This document shows, one piece after another, positions 29,201-38,500 of a stretch of DNA of 64,000 bases (position 1 is the stretch's first letter; the number at the start of each line of letters is the position of its first letter). The notes below the pieces were generated by a model, which saw nothing but the letters and a program-made list of their open reading frames with translations, was not told where the DNA came from and did no database searches. The translations under genes were made by a program, and so were the position numbers. The DNA is from Aggregatimonas sangjinii (lineage in GTDB: Bacteria > Bacteroidota > Bacteroidia > Flavobacteriales > Flavobacteriaceae): assembly GCF_005943945.1 (NCBI RefSeq), contig NZ_CP040710.1, forward strand, positions 817,001-881,000, in the 5' to 3' direction.

Positions 29201-32200
29201 ATGGAATCTTTTACATCTACTCAAAAGAAGAAAAAAAGACCACACTATTTTATTGGGTGTCTTTTGGTCATGTTGCTCGCAGGAAACACCTACGCGAATA
29301 GTAGTTCTACAGTATTTGAAAATCACTCTAATCCAATTAGTATTGACGATCCGGATGACCTTGACGATGATGATGATGGTATCTTGGACACCGTAGAGGA
29401 CGAGAACCTCGATGGGGATAACGATCCCGATACCAATCCTTCGGATAAGGATGGGGATGGTATTCCCAACTATCTGGATATTGATTCGGATGGTGACGGT
29501 ATTTTAGATAATGTGGAAGGGCAAAATGATGCCTCTTATATAGCACCCTCTGGGGTGGATGCCAACGGAAATGGCCTAGATGATGCTTATGAAGGTCCAT
29601 TTCGTTTCGGTATCAACCCTGTAAACACAGATATGTCTAACGGAGGTAGGGGGCGTATCCCAGATTATTTGGATGTTGATGCCGACATTGACGGTATTTT
29701 CGATAACATAGAAGCGCAGGCACTAAACGCTTTTGTAGCGCCTTCCGGGGTAGATGACAATGGCAATGGTCTAGACGACGCCTATGAAGGGAGCTACGGT
29801 TTTGGGATCGTACCGATTAATTCGGATAGTGACATCTATCCCGATTATAGGGATTTCGACTCCGATGGTGACGGGATAAAGGATAAGAGGGAAGCACAGA
29901 CGACGGCTGGTTATATTAATCCGTTAGGGGATAATAACATGAACGACATCGATGATGCCTATGAAACAGGATTGATGCCCTGCGATACCGATGGTGACGC
30001 TGTGTATGATTTCCGTGATATCGATTCTGACAATGATGGTGTCCTTGATCGTTTCGAAGCACAGCATACTGCAACGTACATGGCGCCAACGGGCTTGGAT
30101 AGTGATAATGACGGGTTGGACAATGCCTATGAAGGAGATGGTGTAATTCCCTTTAGTACCGATGAGGATCCGAGACCTGATTATAGGGATATTGATGCCG
30201 ACGATGATGGTATCCCTGATAACATTGAAGGCCAAACGACTGCCGGTTATGTACCACCTTCGGGTGTAGATTCCGATGGTGATGGTCTGGACGATGCCTA
30301 CGAGGGGTCGGGAGATCAAGGCGTAGAAATGGTGAATACCGATGGTACAGGGGAAGTTGATTACAGAGATGTGGATAGTGATGATGACGGTGTTCCCGAT
30401 AACAATGAAGGTAACGACTTTAATTTCGATGGCGTTCCAGATCAAACCTTTACAGGTGTCGATACCGATGGAGACGGGCTTGACGATGGTTATGAGGGGA
30501 GTGATGTAAACGATGGATTCGATGTAAACGATGAAATAAACAATCCGGCTACCGACCTTCCGGATACCGACGGTACCGAGGATGTCAATTACAGAGACTT
30601 GGATGACGATGGAGATGGCATAAGTACCCCGGACGAGGATGCCGATGACGACGGCGACCCCACGAACGATGATAGTGACGATGACGGAACTCCAGATTAT
30701 TTAGACCCAACAGACGAGCCCGATACCGATACCGATGGTGATGGTGTTCCGGATAGTGTCGACATCGATGACGATAATGATGGTATTTTAGATGTGGTCG
30801 AAGATTCCGTCGACGATGGCATTCCCGTCGATACCGATGGTGACGGCACGGTCGATCTTCATGATATTGATTCCGACAACGATGGAATCCCCGACAACGT
30901 CGAGGCACAGACCACAGCAGGTTACGTAGCGCCTAACGATGATGATGCGGCAACCTATGAGGCGAATGATGGCTTGAACTCCGCCTATTTGCCCAATGGG
31001 TTAACTCCCGTAAATACCGATGGTACGGATAATCCAGACTATATCGATTTGGATAGCGATAATGATTTGGTGCCGGATAACAATGAGGGCAATGACTTCA
31101 ACTTTGATGGCATCCCCGACCAGACTTTTACCGGCACGGATACCGATGGCGATGGTTTGGACGATGGCTATGAAGGAAGTGATGTGAATGACGGCTATGA
31201 TGTGAATGATGAAATTGACGATCCGGCCAATGACCTTCCCGATACCGATGGAACAGAGGACGTGAACTATAGGGATTTGGATGATGACGGCGATGGCATC
31301 GATACTCCTGATGAAGATGCTGACGGCGATGGAGACCCTACGAACGACGATAGCGATGGCGATGGTACCCCTGACTATTTACAGCCAGATGAGGATACAC
31401 GTCCGGATACGGACGGCGATGGTGTTCCCGATATCGTTGATATCGATGATGACAATGATGGTATCCTGGATATTGTTGAGGATCCCGATGATGACGGTAT
31501 TCCCATAGATACGGATGGCGATGGTCGTGTAGACTTACATGATATTGATTCGGACAATGATGGCATTCCGGACAATATCGAGGCCCAGACAACGGCTGGC
31601 TATATTGCTCCCAACGATGACGACGGCGCAACCTACATTGCCAATAACGGACTCAACTCCGCTTATCTGCCAAATGGTTTAACTCCTGTAAATACGGATG
31701 GCACGGACAACCCTGATTATATCGATGAGGATAGCGACAATGATTTGGTACCCGATAACAATGAAGGCAATGATTACAATTTTGACGGTATACCCGACCA
31801 AACGTTCACCGGAGTAGATACCGATGGAGATGGTCTAGATGATGGCTACGAGCATGGTACGGTTGACGATGGCTTCAACTTTAACGATGGTATAGACGAT
31901 CCGGCCAATGATCTTCCGGATACCGATGGAACAGAAGATGTAAATTACAGGGATATCGATGATGATGGCGATGCGCTCGATACGCCGGACGAAGATGCAG
32001 ATGGGGATGGTGACCCTACTAACGACGATACTGATGGTGACGGTACTCCCGATTATCTTGATCCGGTTGACGACAGCCCGCAAGAAATTATAGTCATGCA
32101 GATGGTAACACCCAACGGTGATGGTAAAAATGATTTCCTATGGATTGAAAATGTGGATATGGCACTGGACAATAAACTGATGATATTCAATCGATGGGGT

Positions 32201-32389
32201 ATCGAGGTTTACAATGGGAAGAATTATAACAATCAAAACAATGTGTTTGATGGAAGGTCCAGAGGACGGTCTACAGTGGGCGATAATTCCGATTATTTGC
32301 CGGCCGGAGTATATTATTACGTTTTCCAGTATAATACAGAAGATAGAAATAATATTACCGATAACGGTTACCTTTATATTAGCCAATAA
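29201..32389 (+). CDS. Calcium-type (thrombospondin type 3-like) repeat protein with T9SS type B sorting domain
   Basis: A 1062-residue secreted protein. ATG 29201 is preferred over the TTG 12 bases upstream because the signal peptide (about 1-32, ending AGNTYA) then has a normal length. Residues about 45-960 are Asp-rich repeats of the [20 protein letters not shown] type, which bind Ca2+ in thrombospondins. A 226-residue superunit recurs at 678-base spacing (30401, 31079, 31757). The last 100 residues, from MVTPNGDGKNDFLWIENVDM through FNRWGIEVYNGKNY, form the gliding-motility-type C-terminal domain (type B) that directs T9SS export. The PorP/SprF gene follows after 14 bases. Confidence 0.92.
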   Translation: MESFTSTQKKKKRPHYFIGCLLVMLLAGNTYANSSSTVFENHSNPISIDDPDDLDDDDDGILDTVEDENLDGDNDPDTNPSDKDGDGIPNYLDIDSDGDGILDNVEGQNDASYIAPSGVDANGNGLDDAYEGPFRFGINPVNTDMSNGGRGRIPDYLDVDADIDGIFDNIEAQALNAFVAPSGVDDNGNGLDDAYEGSYGFGIVPINSDSDIYPDYRDFDSDGDGIKDKREAQTTAGYINPLGDNNMNDIDDAYETGLMPCDTDGDAVYDFRDIDSDNDGVLDRFEAQHTATYMAPTGLDSDNDGLDNAYEGDGVIPFSTDEDPRPDYRDIDADDDGIPDNIEGQTTAGYVPPSGVDSDGDGLDDAYEGSGDQGVEMVNTDGTGEVDYRDVDSDDDGVPDNNEGNDFNFDGVPDQTFTGVDTDGDGLDDGYEGSDVNDGFDVNDEINNPATDLPDTDGTEDVNYRDLDDDGDGISTPDEDADDDGDPTNDDSDDDGTPDYLDPTDEPDTDTDGDGVPDSVDIDDDNDGILDVVEDSVDDGIPVDTDGDGTVDLHDIDSDNDGIPDNVEAQTTAGYVAPNDDDAATYEANDGLNSAYLPNGLTPVNTDGTDNPDYIDLDSDNDLVPDNNEGNDFNFDGIPDQTFTGTDTDGDGLDDGYEGSDVNDGYDVNDEIDDPANDLPDTDGTEDVNYRDLDDDGDGIDTPDEDADGDGDPTNDDSDGDGTPDYLQPDEDTRPDTDGDGVPDIVDIDDDNDGILDIVEDPDDDGIPIDTDGDGRVDLHDIDSDNDGIPDNIEAQTTAGYIAPNDDDGATYIANNGLNSAYLPNGLTPVNTDGTDNPDYIDEDSDNDLVPDNNEGNDYNFDGIPDQTFTGVDTDGDGLDDGYEHGTVDDGFNFNDGIDDPANDLPDTDGTEDVNYRDIDDDGDALDTPDEDADGDGDPTNDDTDGDGTPDYLDPVDDSPQEIIVMQMVTPNGDGKNDFLWIENVDMALDNKLMIFNRWGIEVYNGKNYNNQNNVFDGRSRGRSTVGDNSDYLPAGVYYYVFQYNTEDRNNITDNGYLYISQ

Positions 32390-32403
32390 TAGCGGATAGC
32401 AGT

Positions 32404-33363
32404 ATGATACTAAAAAAGAGCCTCTTTACGTCCTTTCTCTTACTAATCATGTTCTGGGGGACGTCATATGCGCAACAAGACGCGCAGTACACCCAGTATA
32501 TGTTCAACACTATGAGTGTGAATCCCGCTTATGCGGGCTCCAGAGGGATGTTAAGTGCAGCCTTATTGTATCGTAAACAATGGCTGGGACTGGATGGGGC
32601 ACCAACCACCCAGACACTGAACCTGCATTCGCCCATAAGGGATAGCAAGGTCGGTTATGGAATTTCCATTATAAACGATGAAATAGGTGAGGGTATCGTA
32701 CAGGAAACGTATTTCGACGCTGCGATTTCCTATACCATTGATGTTTCCGCAGCGGGCAAATTGTCTTTTGGTGTAAAAGCAGGTGGGAACCTTTTCAACT
32801 TGGATGTTGAACGCCTTCGGCAAAGAGAGGGTTTTCAAGAAGCGGTGAATACTGACAATATCGAAAATAGATTTTCCCCAAATTTTGGTTTGGGAATTTA
32901 TTATCATGCCGACAAATTCTACGCAGGTCTTTCTGCGCCAAATCTCCTACAAACCGAACATTTTGATGGAGGTAATAATGATGCCAACGATGTCAGTTTT
33001 TTGTCTAAAGAGCGCATCAATTTTTATTTGATAACCGGCTATGTTTTCGATTTAGGCAATAATTTTAAATTCAAACCGGCAATTCTCAGTAAAGTCGTGA
33101 GTGGAGCGCCCTTACAACTCGATTTTTCGGGTACGTTTCTAATCAATGATAAGATTTCATTGGGAGCGGCGTATAGATGGGATGCAGCTGTTAGCGCCCT
33201 GGCGGGATTTCAAATTTCTGATTCATTCATGATCGGCGTGGCATATGATAAAGAAACAACTGCTTTTGGTGGAACCCAATTTAACGATGGGTCTTTTGAA
33301 ATTATACTTCGGTATGAATTGATCAGGGCGTACAAAAAACTGGTGTCTCCACGTTTCTTTTAA
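32404..33363 (+). CDS. PorP/SprF family T9SS outer-membrane protein
   Basis: A 319-residue protein with a signal peptide ending GTSYA at about 23, then QQDAQYTQYMFNTMSVNPAY, the family hallmark. The rest alternates short beta strands and ends VSPRFF, as expected for an outer-membrane barrel. PorP/SprF proteins pair with particular type B sorting-domain cargo. SprF is needed for export of the giant adhesin SprB in Flavobacterium johnsoniae. The gene lies directly after a type B cargo gene and 12 bases before the OmpA-family gene, so the three should form one transcript. Confidence 0.94.
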   Translation: MILKKSLFTSFLLLIMFWGTSYAQQDAQYTQYMFNTMSVNPAYAGSRGMLSAALLYRKQWLGLDGAPTTQTLNLHSPIRDSKVGYGISIINDEIGEGIVQETYFDAAISYTIDVSAAGKLSFGVKAGGNLFNLDVERLRQREGFQEAVNTDNIENRFSPNFGLGIYYHADKFYAGLSAPNLLQTEHFDGGNNDANDVSFLSKERINFYLITGYVFDLGNNFKFKPAILSKVVSGAPLQLDFSGTFLINDKISLGAAYRWDAAVSALAGFQISDSFMIGVAYDKETTAFGGTQFNDGSFEIILRYELIRAYKKLVSPRFF

Positions 33364-33375
33364 ATTCATTGACCA

Positions 33376-35343
33376 ATGATAAAAAAATTACATGTATTAA
33401 CTTTAGTAGTCGCATTCGCTTTTTTGGGAGACGTATTTGGGCAGGATTCAGTTGTGGTAAAAGCAAAGGAAAATCGTTTGATTGCCAAGGCCAATGAAAA
33501 CTACGAACAATATTCCTTTAGCCCGGCAATTGATATCTACGAAAGAGTACTAAGCAAGGGATATGTATCCGCCGATTTATTAAAAAAACTGGGTAATTCG
33601 TATTATTTCAACGCCGATTATAAAGATGCCGCGACAACTTACAAACGTTTAATTACCTCTTATGAATCCGATGCGGGTCCCGAATACTATTTCAGGTATG
33701 CCCAAACGCTGAAGACTTTGGGTGAGTACGAAGAATCTAGGGAGGTCATGTCAACGTTTGTCGACCTAACTTCAAATGATAATCGGGCAGAAGTTTATAA
33801 AGACGAAAAAGATTTTCTCGAAGATATAAAGAATAATTCCGGTAGATACGATGTTGGGCCTTTTGAATATAACTCTTCCTATAGCGAGTTTGCTCCTTCA
33901 TTTTATAAAAAAGGATTGATTTTCTCCTCGAACAGGGATACTGGTAATTTTGCTAAAAACCGTCATACTTGGACCGCTACCGATTTTCTCGATCTGTATA
34001 AGGTGAATGCTGACAGCGTTTCTGAAAATAAGGCCGTGAAGGTCGAGGACGATATCAATACCCGTTTACACGAATCTACCTCTGCAAGTACTAAAGATGG
34101 CAAAACGCTTTACTTTACCAGAAACAATATCGTAGAAGGTAAGGCCAAAAGAGATACAGTAGGGGTCATACGGCTCAAAATCTATAAGGCCACAAAAGCA
34201 AATGGGGTCTGGGGCGATATCCAGGAACTACCTTTCAATAGTGATACGTATTCCGTTGCCCACCCTGCACTTAGTACTGATGAAAAAACACTCTATTTTG
34301 CGTCCGATATGAAAGGCTCTTTGGGCGAATCCGATATTTTTATGGTCGACGTAAATGAAGATGGCTCGTACGGTGAACCGGTAAATCTTGGTAGCAATAT
34401 CAATACCGAGGCTCGGGAAACCTTTCCGTTTGTGACCAGTGAGGATATCCTGTACTTTTCATCCGATGGTCATCCCGGGCTAGGTGGCTTGGATATCTTT
34501 GCGACCAAAATCGAGAATAGAAATTTCGATGGTTCGGTAGCGAATGTTGGCGAACCCGTGAATAGTATGATGGATGATTTTACCTTCATTATCGATGAAG
34601 ATTCGCGCAAGGGATATTTTGCCTCCAATAGACCAGAAGGTAAAGGAGGCGATGATATTTATAGCTTTTTGGAAACTACACCATTATTGCTCGATTGCGA
34701 ACAGCAAATCACCGGAACTGTGCGTGATAAGATTTCCAATGAACTCTTGGTCGGAGCAACTGTCAAGGTGATCAATGAAGAAAATGAAGAAATACTGAGT
34801 ACGATTACCAATTCCGAAGGGAAGTACGAGCTCTTCCTCGACTGCAAGGAAGGAAACTTCGTCAGGGTATCTATGCAGGGTTATATTACTTCAGAAGAAT
34901 ATTTGGCCAGATCTGATGGCAAACCAAAAATTATCGACTTTTATCTTGATAGGGATACGGTAACCGCCGGTTTTGGAGATGATTTGGCAAAATTACTACA
35001 ATTGAGTACGATATATTTCGATTTCGATAAATACAACATTCGAAAAGACTCCGAGGTAGAGGTAGAGAAGGTAATCGCGGCGATGGATAAATATCCTAGC
35101 TTACGAATTAAGGTAAATTCCCATACCGATAGTAGGGGTAAGGATGCCTATAACCTTTGGCTATCGCAAAAAAGGGCCGAATCTACAATAAACTATATGA
35201 TTTCGAAAGGCATCTCTAGCGAACGTGTGACTAGTGAGGGCTTTGGGGAGACGAAATTGATCAATCAATGTGCCAACGGGGTCAATTGCTCTGACACTGA
35301 GCATGAACTCAATCGAAGGTCAGAATTTATTATCATGGAATGA
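33376..35343 (+). CDS. OmpA-family protein with TPR, PD40 propeller and carboxypeptidase-regulatory domains
   Basis: A 655-residue protein. The signal peptide ends at about 22. A TPR-like helical part (about 25-150) has KLGNSYYFNADYKDAATTYK. A WD40-like/PD40 propeller (about 165-430) has repeats such as LYFASDMKGSLGESDIFMVD. A carboxypeptidase-regulatory-like Ig fold starts at about 440 with ITGTVRDKISNELLVGATV. An OmpA peptidoglycan-binding domain (about 540-655) has IYFDFDKYNIRKDS and NSHTDSRG. This architecture is standard for proteins encoded next to PorP/SprF genes. It probably links the outer-membrane machinery to the cell wall. Confidence 0.93.
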   Translation: MIKKLHVLTLVVAFAFLGDVFGQDSVVVKAKENRLIAKANENYEQYSFSPAIDIYERVLSKGYVSADLLKKLGNSYYFNADYKDAATTYKRLITSYESDAGPEYYFRYAQTLKTLGEYEESREVMSTFVDLTSNDNRAEVYKDEKDFLEDIKNNSGRYDVGPFEYNSSYSEFAPSFYKKGLIFSSNRDTGNFAKNRHTWTATDFLDLYKVNADSVSENKAVKVEDDINTRLHESTSASTKDGKTLYFTRNNIVEGKAKRDTVGVIRLKIYKATKANGVWGDIQELPFNSDTYSVAHPALSTDEKTLYFASDMKGSLGESDIFMVDVNEDGSYGEPVNLGSNINTEARETFPFVTSEDILYFSSDGHPGLGGLDIFATKIENRNFDGSVANVGEPVNSMMDDFTFIIDEDSRKGYFASNRPEGKGGDDIYSFLETTPLLLDCEQQITGTVRDKISNELLVGATVKVINEENEEILSTITNSEGKYELFLDCKEGNFVRVSMQGYITSEEYLARSDGKPKIIDFYLDRDTVTAGFGDDLAKLLQLSTIYFDFDKYNIRKDSEVEVEKVIAAMDKYPSLRIKVNSHTDSRGKDAYNLWLSQKRAESTINYMISKGISSERVTSEGFGETKLINQCANGVNCSDTEHELNRRSEFIIME

Positions 35344-35366
35344 AAATCATCCTGAAATGGTAACCG

Positions 35367-35397
35367 GCGACTATCTTTGATATGGTCGCTTTTTTTA
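35367..35397 (+). terminator. Terminator after the OmpA-family gene
   Basis: An 8-pair stem GCGACTAT/ATGGTCGC (one wobble) with a 7-base loop is followed by a run of T. It closes the first T9SS module. Confidence 0.82.
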
Positions 35398-35553
35398 TAT
35401 ATAGGCTTGTATTATTACGTTTTGGGTCGATATTTTTCATTTGACACTTCATTTTCGACGGTTCATGAACATTTTAACTAAATACACAACATAAGTTGGG
35501 AGGTTCAATCAAGTCGGTTTAATTTTGGTTCATAATGGATTAATGTTTCCTAA

Positions 35554-38500
35554 ATGAATTCTATCAATCGACTTTCAATCAATATTTGTATATCATTGCT
35601 TCTGTTGATGGTATGCAATTATTCCTTTGGTCAAGTCAATGATGATTTCGAGTCTGGTGCGGCAGGGTGGTCCAATCAAGGTGCACCTGCGTCCGGTAAT
35701 TGGACGATTGGGAACCCCACGGGAACGAATTGGCAATTGGAAGATGATCATACGCCAAGTGGGGTCACTGCCTTGTATACCGCCGCCAATAACGGAGGAG
35801 CCGATGGAACCGATGACGTTGACGGGGGAACCGCTATCTTACAGTCACCCATTTATAATATTACCGTGAGTTCCACCCTTTCCGTTTGGTATTTCTTTGG
35901 TCAGCGTGATAATGGTGATGATGCCGGAGATTTTTTTAGATTGGAATATTCTTTGGATGGAGGAACCAGCTATACAACCTTGGTCTTTATAGGAGACGTA
36001 ACTACGATTCCGAATTGGACCAACGCCACCGCTCCAATACCTGCCGGGTCTAATGTGGTTTTAAGGGTTTCGGCGGCGGATGGAGGCAATGCAGGGGACA
36101 TTATAGAGGCAGGTATAGATGACCTTAGTATTCTGCCAAGTATTCCTATTATCACAGTTGGGGACGAAACGGTAAATGAAGACGATGGCACCGTTACTTT
36201 CACCGTTAGGCACACGGGTGCCAGTGCGACCGGACCTTTTACGGTAAATTATACAACATCTGATGATACGGCTACTTCTGGAACTGATTATACGACCACA
36301 AATGGTATTTTGAATTTTTCGGGCACCGTAAATGATACGGAAACAATTACTGTTCCGATACTAGATGATGCATTATTCGAAAATACCGAAATCTTCAACC
36401 TTCAATTTACAGCGACCTCTGATCCGGGGGTTGATATCTCTGACTCGGCAATAGGTACCATTGCCGATGATGACGCCATCGTAATGACAGATGGTGTAAC
36501 GGAAAATACTTGTGACGATACCTTTGTCGATTCAGGAATAGGATCTAATTATGGAAACAACGAAAACATTGTTTATACCATCTGTCCAGATACGGCGAAT
36601 AACTATATTAGTCTTGATTTCAGAAATTTTGACGTTCGAGTCGGTGATTTGCTCTCCATATACCGGGGCACCACCACCGGGGGAACACTTATTGGACAAT
36701 TTGACAACAGTAATGTCCCTACTAATGTCGATTCCTCCGTAGCAGAGGGTGGTTGTTTGACCCTTCAATTTACGTCTAACGGAAATACAACAGGCACCGG
36801 ATGGGAGGCAAGGGTGACTTGTTCCCCGGAGGGCCCAAAGATAATAATCGATGACATTTCTTTCGACGAAGATATAGGTAATGCGGTATTTACGGTAAGA
36901 TCTACCCGAGCGGCCCACGGAATTAATACACTATTCGGATTTGTCAATCGTCCTTTTACCGTTGATTTTCAAACTGTAAACGGCTCCGCCCTTGCTGGAA
37001 GCGATTATACCACTACGACGGGTACATTGACCTTTACAGGAGCAATCGGTAATGTGCAAACGATATCCGTACCCATTTCAAATGATGGAATTCCCGAATT
37101 TGACGAAGATTTTTGGATAGAATTTACAGGAGCGAATGCCCCAAATGGGACCATTAATTTTTCTGATACGGGAAGGGGCACTATAAACTCGCAAATACTT
37201 GCAAACGATCCTTTAACACTTTTTCAGGAATTTGACGGTTACTTTGACTATACCACAACAGGCGGTACTTTAAGGACAAATAGCAATGGTGTAGATGCTT
37301 GTTCGATTACGACCACCTCTTCGAATAATCTGATTTCACCCATTCCCGCAACCGCAACTATAGAAAAAGCCTATCTATATTGGGCCCATTCCAATACGGT
37401 ACGGGACGCGAGTGTCACTTTCGAAGGGCAGACCGTCACTGCCAATTTCTTATACCAGACTACATTGACCAATAGAAATTTTTATGGTTATGTGAGTGAC
37501 GTAACAGGCATTGTTAGTGGAATTTCTAATCTCTCTACCAACAGCTTTGATTTTAGCGATTTAGACATAGACAATACTGGAGATTACTGCAGCACCAACA
37601 CCGTACTTGGAGGTTGGACGCTGATAGTCTTTTATGAAGACCCCTCTCTGCCAGCAGTGAACATAAACCTATATCAAGGTTTCGATGGTTTGAGTAATGA
37701 GGGTACTTCCTTTACATTGGATTCTTTTTACGCTATCTCGGGTGCTGGAGCCAAAGCGTCATTTCTGTCTTGGGAAGGTGATCCCGACTTGGACGGAAAC
37801 AGCACCGGTTCAACAAACCCGGAAGAACTTTCCATTACCAACCAGGGAGGTACTAATTTTATTCTTAGCGGTGATGGCGGTCAGACGGGCAATAACTCCT
37901 ATAATTCAACTATTTACGACAACACCGTGGTGCCTGCCTATAATATTTCTACCTCATATGGTGTCGACTTGGATACATATGATATATCGACTTACATACA
38001 GCCGGCCGACACTGAAATCACTGCAAATGTTGACGTGGGTCAAGATTTTGTCATATCGGCGGCCGTAGTTTTGAAAGTGCCTTCAAATCTAATTGCGGGA
38101 ACAGTCTTTGAAGATACCAATTACCCTGGTGGACCAGGTCGTAACTTAGCTACTTCAGGAGGATTTGGGGTTTCAGGGGCAGTAGTGGAACTTTTCAATT
38201 CATTGGGCACCTTTGTAGAACGTAAAACGACGGATATAAATGGAGATTACTCTTTTGGAGGTATGGCCGACGGCGCATACAGCGTAAAGGTGGTCAATTC
38301 TACTATAAAATCAAATAGGGGTGGTGGTCTAAATTGCTCGGTCTGCTATCCAGTACAGACTTTCCGAAGATTCGGTACGGCGAACGCCCTTACCGATGTA
38401 ACTGATGAAGTCGGCGGAGCAGATCCGTCTGCGAGTCAAGATGTTGCTCTAGGCGTATTGAACGGGGCACAGAGTGTTTCAATAGTATCTGTCTCAGGTA

